Source of the DNA: CAYFJO01 sp964343305
GTDB lineage: Bacteria; Planctomycetota; Planctomycetia; Pirellulales; Pirellulaceae
Direction: 5' to 3'
Assembly (NCBI GenBank): GCA_964343305.1
Contig: CAYFJO010000229.1
Span: forward strand, 1-16,417
Length of the DNA stretch: 16,417 nt
How positions within the stretch are numbered: position 1 is the stretch's first letter; each line of letters starts with the position of its first letter. The translations under genes and the position numbers were made by a program. The notes under the pieces were generated by a model. That model was given only the letters and a program-made list of their open reading frames with translations. It had not been told where the DNA came from and searched no databases. This document shows positions 1 to 6,900 of the stretch, piece by piece.

Positions 1-1
1 C

Positions 2-1441
2 ACGTCACATGGTTTCAGTGTCACCGCAGATGCCGCTGGACCCTACGACGGAGCCACCGGAAATACATACAGCGTCACTCTGGTTGACGACGCGGTCAAC
101 ACGGACGCAGCAGTGGTCGGTAATACGATTCGAGTTCGTGCCAACCTCGGCGGTGGTGCCGTTGACGTCGGTGCGATTCAAGGTCTCATCAACGGCGTGG
201 CAGGTTTTTCGTCGGCCGTGACCGCTGACCCCGCAGGCTTTTTGTCCGCTTTGGACGCCGGAGTGTACGCCAACTTAACGGGTGGCCGTGACGCTGGTAG
301 TGCAACGATTCGCGCTACCGCCGACACGGCTGGGACGGCTGCCAACGGTGTTACCGTTACGCTGGCTGAATCTACCACGATCACTAACAACACCGCTTCT
401 GCTTCCATCAACGCAACCACCGGCAATATTGATGTCGCAGTTCGTGGAACGGTTTCGTATTCTGCCATCGCGGCAGCCATCGACGGTTTGAGCGGATACA
501 GCGCCGGTCTCACTGCGTCCTCGGGCGACCAAAACTACATCGACACGTCGGACTCGCCCCCAGGTGCACCGACCACTCTCGGTGGTGGTGTTGACGCCGC
601 CGGCGGTTTGGCCCAATCTGTGGTTTTTGAATTGGGCGGTGCAACTGGCACGGAGGTGTTCAGCTTTGACGCTGGTGCAAGCATCACGCAACTTGAAACC
701 GCGATCGATTCGCTCAGCGATTCAACTGGCATTTCTGCTACGGTTAGTGGTACGACTCTTCAACTGATTTCGTCCGCTTACGGTGACGAGGCTTTTGTTG
801 ACATCAGTGTCACATCTGAAGCGGCCGGTGGAACGATTACGGCCGCCATCGGTCAAGGCTCGCGCTCGACGGGTGCTGACGCGATCGGAACGATCAACGG
901 CATTAAAGCCACTGGCGACGGCAACTCGCTGGCGATCAATACTTCGACGCTCGACTTAAGTCTGTCAGTGGACGTCGGATTCACTGGCAACAGTTCCTTC
1001 TCGATCACGGGAGGGGGAGCATTGTTTCAACTCGGCCCGGATGTGGTCAGCAACCAGCAAGCTCGGCTTGGCATCGCAAGTGTCAATACCGCAAGCTTGG
1101 GTGGTGATTCAGGCCGGCTGTTTGAGTTGCGGACAGGTGAAGCCAAATCGCTTGCAAACAGTCCGACTTCGGCCGCGGAAGTGGTCGACGAAGTCATCAC
1201 GAAAGTGAGTGAACTTCGCGGGCGATTGGGTGCGTTCCAACGAACAACGCTCGAATCGAATATCGCTTCGTTGTCCCAAACGTTGACGAACTTGACCGAT
1301 GCAGAAAGCTCGATTCGAGACGCTGATTTTGCCGTCGAATCCGCACGACTCACGCGTGCTCAGATTCTCGTTCAATCCGGCACATCGGTCTTGGCAATCG
1401 CCAACCAAAACCCGCAAAACGTCTTGGCTCTGTTGCGTTAA
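2..1441 (+). CDS. fliC: Flagellin, C-terminal part (5' end outside the window)
   Basis: This is the major subunit of the flagellar filament, exported through the flagellar type III apparatus. The frame is open from the first bases, so the N-terminal D0/D1 helices lie upstream and only about 479 residues are visible. The last ~85 residues are the conserved flagellin C-terminal domain: a heptad-rich helix (VITKVSELRGRLGAFQ), then LTNLTDAESSIRDADFAVES, and the ending LAIANQNPQNVLALLR, which are hallmarks of flagellin. The visible part before this is a low-charge, Ala/Gly/Thr/Ser-rich variable region. It contains two degenerate ~95-residue repeats and then a segment resembling the flagellin IN motif (about visible residues 206-270, with TLQLISSAYGDEAFVDI). 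The variable region is far longer than in enterobacterial flagellins. A strong terminator follows the stop. Identification is secure; the number of flagellin paralogues in the genome cannot be seen from here. Confidence 0.93.
   Translation, partial: TSHGFSVTADAAGPYDGATGNTYSVTLVDDAVNTDAAVVGNTIRVRANLGGGAVDVGAIQGLINGVAGFSSAVTADPAGFLSALDAGVYANLTGGRDAGSATIRATADTAGTAANGVTVTLAESTTITNNTASASINATTGNIDVAVRGTVSYSAIAAAIDGLSGYSAGLTASSGDQNYIDTSDSPPGAPTTLGGGVDAAGGLAQSVVFELGGATGTEVFSFDAGASITQLETAIDSLSDSTGISATVSGTTLQLISSAYGDEAFVDISVTSEAAGGTITAAIGQGSRSTGADAIGTINGIKATGDGNSLAINTSTLDLSLSVDVGFTGNSSFSITGGGALFQLGPDVVSNQQARLGIASVNTASLGGDSGRLFELRTGEAKSLANSPTSAAEVVDEVITKVSELRGRLGAFQRTTLESNIASLSQTLTNLTDAESSIRDADFAVESARLTRAQILVQSGTSVLAIANQNPQNVLALLR
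23..604 (+). repeat. Two degenerate tandem repeats in the flagellin variable region
   Basis: The two copies are approximately 23-298 and 317-604, about 92 and 96 residues. Both begin TAD(A/T)AG and continue to a (Y/T)(S/V)VTL strand. They share a block ending in an Ala/Ile-rich helix (AIQGLINGVAGFSSAVTA against AIAAAIDGLSGYSAGLTA), and both end in L(T/G)GG(R/V)DA(A)G. Identity is modest and the alignment was made by eye. The window starts just before the first visible copy, so more copies may lie upstream. These are probably surface-exposed outer domains of the filament. Confidence 0.6.
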
Positions 1442-1472
1442 TTCACGACGGTCAAACCAATCATCGTATAGA

Positions 1473-1519
1473 AACGCCGGCTCGCCACGCCTATTTGTGG
1501 AAGCCGGTGTTTTGTTTTT
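1473..1519 (+). terminator. Intrinsic terminator of the flagellin gene
   Basis: AACGCCGGCT (1473-1482) pairs with AGCCGGTGTT (1502-1511), with one G-U wobble. An inner CCAC/GTGG stem (1485-1488 with 1497-1500) extends it. The run TTTTGTTTTT follows directly. It begins 32 nt after the flagellin stop and lies before the convergent signalling gene that ends at 1558. Confidence 0.85.
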
Positions 1520-1557
1520 GGTTTCGCTGGACAGCGACCAAGCCAGAAGACCCAAGA

Positions 1558-2811
1558 TCAATTCAGGCGGAGCGCCTCGTCGCGCGATGGCACCACTTCA
1601 AACAATTCGTCGAATCGCGAGATCCGCAGGACTTCCTCTCCCAGCGGCGACACGTTGCACATGACGAGTTTGCCCTCGCGCGCATGGAGCTGGCTCCATA
1701 TGCGGCGCAGCGACTCCAGAAAACTGGAACCGAATCGCGTGACATTTTCCATGTCAATCACCACTCGCCCAACGTCGTTTTGCCGAATGTAATCGAGGAT
1801 CAACTCGAGTTCCTCTGCCAATTGCTCGTCAGCCAGGCTGGTGACATTTTTCAGAACGGACACGAGCAACCTGTCGTCGCGCGGTTGCATGCTAAAAACT
1901 CTGGGTGAGAACTTCCCAATCCCACTCGACTTGGTTCGTTTGACCAACGTCACTTCGTTGCCCGCGTCGTTGTACACGACTTCGTCCATGAACGTCCGCA
2001 TCAACATGACGCCACGGCCGCTGGCCTTTTCCAAGTTCTCGGGATTCGTGGGGTCCGGCAACTGGGATACGTCGAAACCCGGTCCTTCATCCATCACAAC
2101 GAACTTGGCCGCTCCATCCGACATGCTGACTTGAACGCGCACGTGCCGGTCACGATATGGGGACTGCTTGCGACGTTCGTTAATCAACTGGTAGTAGGCG
2201 TTGTCGTTCTTCTCCCGCAACTTCGAACTGACTTCTAGATTGCCATGATGGACCGCGTTTGTCAGCGCCTCTTCCAGCGCAACACTCACTCGCAAACGCT
2301 CGGACTCATCGCACAATCCCATGTGTGACATGCTCTCTTGAAAATATCCGACCAGCGACGGAATCAAATCCAAGTCGCTGCTCAGCGAAAACACGCACTG
2401 ACTCCTCTGCATGCTGCCCAGCAACTTTTCGCGACTGTACTGCTCCTTGGCGGCCAATAGCAAACGTTCGACAGTACTGTGCAAATACCGCGAGAGCAAG
2501 CGTTTGGGAACGTAGCTGGATGCTCCCCTCTGCAACGCCTCGGCCGCGGTTTCCTCGTTACCTTGGGAAGTCATCAAGATAATCGGAAGCGCCGGGATCT
2601 GCTGGCGAATGGATTCGACCAAATGCAAGCCATCCATCTCCGGCATAAACAAGTCCGTCAACAAAAGATCGGGCGCGGACTTTTGAATGACACGCAATGC
2701 CTCAATACCGTTCGAAGCAAATTCGATCGTGTAATTCTCTATGTTGGACAGCATGCCGCCCACCAACTTGCGATCGACATGCGAGTCGTCGACAACGAGT
2801 ATGATGGACAT
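1558..2811 (-). CDS. Receiver / RsbW-type ATPase / STAS three-domain regulator
   Basis: This 417-residue cytoplasmic protein joins three regulatory domains. Residues 1-~120 are a response-regulator receiver with acidic pair D8-D9, phospho-acceptor D53 (LLLTDLFMPEMDG), T81 and K103. Residues ~140-292 are a GHKL ATPase of the anti-sigma-factor kinase type: N-box EEALTNAVHHG (180-190), G1 box DEGPGF (241-246) and G2 box SGRGVMLM (264-271). Residues ~305-417 are a STAS domain (VVIDMENVTRFGSSFLESL); S362 or S363 sits where SpoIIAA-like antagonists are phosphorylated. In partner switching, the ATPase normally phosphorylates a separate STAS protein and sequesters a sigma factor; here kinase and substrate are one chain. 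The start was set at the ATG at 2811 because the receiver fold begins there, with a purine-rich GGGGAGAAGAAG upstream; the 52 residues further upstream look non-coding. The flagellin gene is convergent with it, but no target is visible. Confidence 0.9.
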   Translation of the reverse strand: MSIILVVDDSHVDRKLVGGMLSNIENYTIEFASNGIEALRVIQKSAPDLLLTDLFMPEMDGLHLVESIRQQIPALPIILMTSQGNEETAAEALQRGASSYVPKRLLSRYLHSTVERLLLAAKEQYSREKLLGSMQRSQCVFSLSSDLDLIPSLVGYFQESMSHMGLCDESERLRVSVALEEALTNAVHHGNLEVSSKLREKNDNAYYQLINERRKQSPYRDRHVRVQVSMSDGAAKFVVMDEGPGFDVSQLPDPTNPENLEKASGRGVMLMRTFMDEVVYNDAGNEVTLVKRTKSSGIGKFSPRVFSMQPRDDRLLVSVLKNVTSLADEQLAEELELILDYIRQNDVGRVVIDMENVTRFGSSFLESLRRIWSQLHAREGKLVMCNVSPLGEEVLRISRFDELFEVVPSRDEALRLN

Positions 2812-2860
2812 GACTTCTTCTCCCCTTTCCTCAACCGAGACACTAAATGGGCCGTCCGTT

Positions 2861-2889
2861 ATCGTAAGATGCTTCCGACCCAGTTGCAA
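2861..2889 (-). promoter_or_regulatory. Possible sigma70-type promoter for the receiver/ATPase/STAS gene
   Basis: On the minus strand, TTGCAA (2889-2884) and TACGAT (2866-2861) are separated by 17 nt. This would start transcription near 2854, about 40 nt before the ATG. The match is four of six at each box and was found by eye, so it is only a candidate. Confidence 0.35.
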
Positions 2890-2970
2890 GCAAGTGCCGG
2901 TCCTGGCAGTCCGGCTACTCACCGCAGCCGCACTGCTGTCCTTCGAGCGATCCACAATCTTGCCCATTTG

Positions 2971-2998
2971 TTGCGAGTCGGCAGAAACCGGTTACACT
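2971..2998 (+). promoter_or_regulatory. Possible sigma70-type promoter for the SGNH hydrolase gene
   Basis: TTGCGA (2971-2976) and TACACT (2993-2998) are separated by 16 nt, about 75 nt before the ATG at 3073. It lies in the 261-nt divergent gap between the two genes. No operator was recognised. Confidence 0.35.
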
Positions 2999-3072
2999 GA
3001 GACGTTATCGAATTCCTCAGCTCAGCCGGTTCGTCCCCCCCGCCTGCCACGACTCGCAAAAAGGACCATCGC

Positions 3073-3948
3073 ATGCCGTCCCAAATCCACTCTCGATTCT
3101 TCACCCTCGTTGCCGCGATTGTTATCGTGCAGCCATCACACGCGGACGAATCGGAAAACCGTTGGGAAGCGAACATTGAAAAGTTTGAACAACAGGACCA
3201 GCAATCCCCGCCAGCCGCGAACAGTGTCTTGTTTATCGGCAGCTCCAGCATTCGCGGCTGGGATCTGGAACGGTCATTTCCGGGAAAGAACTACCTCAAC
3301 CGCGGATTCGGCGGCTCGGAGATTTCCGATTCGATTCACTTTGCCGACCGCATCATTGTGCCCTATCGCCCACGCGTCATTGTCCTCTATGCCGGCGACA
3401 ACGACATCTCTCGCGGCAAGACGCCGGAAGTGGTGACCGCGGACTTTCAAAAGTTTGTCAAAACCGTGCACACATCGCTGCCCAAGACACGAATCGTATT
3501 CATCGCGATCAAGCCAAGCATCAAACGTTGGTCGCTGGTCGACAAGATGCGGACAGCCAACGCAGCGATCCAACGGATTACAAAAAAGGATTCGCGCCTT
3601 GAATATGTCGACATTGACAAACCCATGATTGGCGACGACGGCCAGCCGCGAAAGGAGTTGTTTGCCAGCGATGGTCTGCACTTGTCGGCCGCGGGTTATG
3701 AACTGTGGGCATCGCTGGTCAAGCCTCACCTGGCGAAGAAAACGGCGTCGTTGATTTTGCACGACGGCAAGATCGTGACCGTCGACAAACAGTTTTCGAT
3801 CGCCGAAGCCGTCAAGCCGTTGCATTTCAAAGTGCACGAAGATCCAACCTGCAACGGTCTTGTTCTTGCACAGGTCCTTACTTCCGTGCGCGTTCGACGG
3901 CTTGATTCTCGATTGCCCGACGTAATTGGACTTGTTGGACGTCGATGA
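3073..3948 (+). CDS. Exported SGNH/GDSL hydrolase with a truncated amidohydrolase-like tail
   Basis: This is an esterase/acylhydrolase of the SGNH fold, 291 residues, probably secreted. Residues 1-24 form a Sec signal peptide (hydrophobic TLVAAIVIV, cut after SHA). Block I is FIGSSSIRGWD (54-64), with S58 as the likely nucleophile in a GSSS variant of GDSL. Block II is NRGFGGSE (76-83), block III is AGDND with N110, and block V is DGLHL with D200 and H203. The SGNH domain ends near residue 221. The next ~24 residues, including LILHDGKIVTVDKQFSIAE, read like the opening strands of an amidohydrolase (YtcJ/adenine-deaminase type). After that the homology stops and a Val/Arg-rich tail runs 71 nt into the convergent gene. 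The start has AAAAAGGA 7 nt upstream. The catalytic domain looks intact and the tail probably marks a broken fusion. The substrate is unknown; acetylated polysaccharide is one possibility. Confidence 0.82.
   Translation: MPSQIHSRFFTLVAAIVIVQPSHADESENRWEANIEKFEQQDQQSPPAANSVLFIGSSSIRGWDLERSFPGKNYLNRGFGGSEISDSIHFADRIIVPYRPRVIVLYAGDNDISRGKTPEVVTADFQKFVKTVHTSLPKTRIVFIAIKPSIKRWSLVDKMRTANAAIQRITKKDSRLEYVDIDKPMIGDDGQPRKELFASDGLHLSAAGYELWASLVKPHLAKKTASLILHDGKIVTVDKQFSIAEAVKPLHFKVHEDPTCNGLVLAQVLTSVRVRRLDSRLPDVIGLVGRR
3817..3857. repeat. Inverted repeat at the junction of the SGNH gene tail
   Basis: CCGTTGCA (3817-3824) and TGCAACGG (3850-3857) are perfect 8-bp arms around a 25-nt loop. The element lies 21 nt beyond the stop of the minus-strand propeller gene and at the point where amidohydrolase similarity stops. 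There is no T-run on either side, so it is at best a weak terminator; it could instead mark a rearrangement. Confidence 0.4.
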
Positions 3949-6900
3949 CATTCTGCAACGGTTGAAATCGGTCACTCTCGTTCGACGATACCTGAGATTC
4001 GGAGGCATTTGTCCTGCCGATGTTGGCACCTGTGTTTTCATCCGGCTTGACGACGATTGGTCGATCCGTAAATTTGATGTTCAACACTTTTCCAGGCAAT
4101 CGCACGGAGACGAGTTGTTGTGAAGGGTTTCCTTCGATTTGATAACTGTCAGTGCGGGCGGGGATGTCCTGTTTGGACAACAGTTGGCGGCCATCGCGGC
4201 GGTCGATCATGAGGATGGACGATTGATATTTTCGAGGGCCGCTCTTTGTCTGTGGGGTTTCGTGACGCAAAAATGTCAGCGTCGGGACTTCGGTCGCCTG
4301 GTCCAAGGGAAATCCAAAGCGATCGATTCTTATCGGACGATCCCATTGAGACTTGCCGGTCTGGCGGTCCAGTGCAAAGAGATTGCCGCTAACCAAAGGT
4401 GAATGAATGCCAATCGGTGCGGACTGGATGTTCACCTTGGAGTCACTCGTCGATGGCGAATTGGCGACCACCAAGTATTGATCGGCGGATCGCAGGACGT
4501 AGAGATTCGTGAGTTTCTTTTCTTCTTCCAGTTGGCACTCGAATCGCTTCACGCCTTGGCTGAGTGAGAGGATGGCGAAACGGCCGTCGGCTTGCATCAC
4601 AGCCACTTCGTCGTGTTCCACCAGGCAAGCTTTTGAGTCGTAGGAGACGATGTGTTTCAAGATTTCTTTCTGCGTCCAAATATCGGTCAAGTTCAGATGG
4701 AGCGAGTCGCCGTTTCGTACCCAAGACAACGTGCGACGACCGTGCGATGTCCAGCGTGAACCGTAGTTCGGTACCGGGCGTGTTCCCAGCAACTTGCCAT
4801 CGACCAGCCGGATTGCCTGGGCTTCGTCGCTGCTCGGTCCGACGACAAACACGAATTCGTCATCGCCAAACGTATCGCTGCCGATTTCAAAACCGCCACG
4901 AGTCCACAATATTTTTCCGGTCAGCGGATCGACGCAAACCAATTCGTTTTGCCGCATGAAGCAGAATCCGTTGTCGCTGATCGACGCCATCGCACCGATC
5001 GGCCGCTGCGACGCATCGAGCGCCTGATAACGAGTGGCGCCCCAGGGATTGTCCAACGCCTTGGTGCCGGCTCGCAGCGCGGACATGTTTGGGTTGAGTG
5101 CGTCGGGCACTATCTGCACAAGTTCACGCCGCCAGAGGATCGCCTCGGCGGGATTGGTGACTTGACTGAGCATATCAATTGCGACTAGTTCGTAGCCCAG
5201 CGAAACGATCAACAGGTGGCCTTTGACTTTGGCATGAATTACAGCGTAATTGGGTGCGTAGTACCGTCGCACGGCATCCGTGCGATTCAACGAAACTTGT
5301 AGTAACTGTTTGCCTTGGCCGTTTCTCACGGTGATGAAATTCGTACGATCGTACAACACGCGAAGTCCATGCGGAAACTCTCCATCGCGTTGTCGAACAT
5401 CGATTGGACTGATTTGGTTCGAGCTTGTACGGCCGTAGTTGTCGACCTTCTTGGCGCCTTCGGTGATCTCTGGTTCACCGTACAGCCATTGGTTTGACTT
5501 GTTGATACTCTGTGCAAGGGGTTGTTGTTTGGACACTTCGTCGAGCAGTTGCCGTCCGGTCTTCCCATTGCGGCACACAACGTTGCCCCATTGCTGTGCG
5601 ACACGATGATACTGGGCGGCAGCCGAATCGAACTTGCCGCTTTTGGCGAGCAACTCCGCGTAAAGTGCGTTTACGGCTGGCTCGGTCTTCTCGTTCGGCT
5701 TGACCATCAAACGCAAGGCGACGTGTTCGGCCTGAAGGTAATCGCCCGCGGCCACGAGACTTTCCAACAATGCCAAACGGGCCTGCGAGGCGGTTGGGTG
5801 GAAGCCGAAGAACTGTAAGAAACGATTGAGAACTTGGGCGTTGCCCGACTTCAGAGCCGTCGTCAGCAGGTTCTTGATTTCGCTGTCGATGGCGGCTGCA
5901 TCTTTTGTGTCCAGCCCTTTGTAAAGTTCGCTCAGGCGGGCGGTGACCCAACGATCGTGGCGAACGCTGTGATGCCGTTCGACCGATTCAATCGGAAACT
6001 GCTGGAGTTCCGTACTCTCGCCGTCAACGTGAAAACCCGCCAGACCAACGAACGTACGGAAGGCGGCATTGAGATCACCTACCTTCAAAAAGCCCAGAGC
6101 CTTGTGGCGAAGCAATTCCGCCTTTTGTTCGGGCCTGTCCACGAACCCTTCCAGTTCTTCGGTCACCTTGCGGTTACCGAGAAAGTCGTGTCGGACGACC
6201 ACTAATAAGGCATCGCCCAGCACGGCTCGCGTGGAGTCGCTAGTGGGATCCAACTCAAAAGCTCGCCGAGCGGTTGTAAGTGCTTCGTTTCGCTTACCAT
6301 CCTTCATTAACAGTTCAGCTTTGCGTGCCAGCGCCCACGTGTCGTCCGGGTTCTTGTCCAACCGTTGGCGGACATTAACCCGCAACGGCCCGTCCTGTGG
6401 AAACGTGGCCAACCAATCCGGCCCGTGCGAAATGACTTCGCCCTTGTAGCAGATTAAATTGCCCAGCACGAAATCCGTTTCCACGTCGCTTATGATGGAA
6501 CCTTCGCTAACGTCGATCTTCAGAATTTTCGACGACGTGGTAGGCAAGTAGTAATGCCCGTCGCTGAAAAATCCACGACCGCTGGGCCGGACGTCGTTGC
6601 CCAGCGGAATCGACCAGGCCTGCTCACCGTCCTGCAAACGCAACGCGGTCACTTCGTTTTTGCCCGCCATCACGACATTGCCACCGTGCATGCACGCGAC
6701 GTGTAGCAAGTTGTCGCGGGTTTTTCCTTTTTCCCAAACCGGCTTGCCCGTGAGCAAATCCAGACAGTACATTTCGTTGGATTCGACCGGCGTGATCACC
6801 ACGTGCCCGTCGGAGATGGTCACCGTGGCATCGTTCCAGCGGCTGCCGAAGGGACGGTTGTCCGTGGCCGTGACTCGTCCAAAACCACGGTTGTAATAGC

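Noticed and set aside
2812..2967. Upstream 52-residue extension of the receiver/ATPase/STAS protein
   Set aside because: The receiver fold begins at the ATG at 2811, and the extra segment is Ser/Arg-rich with no homology. It would also cover the likely promoter.
3274..4041. Long minus-strand open frame opposite the SGNH hydrolase
   Set aside because: It lies antisense to a gene with intact catalytic motifs, shows no family pattern, and has the His/Asp/Arg-heavy composition of a shadow frame.
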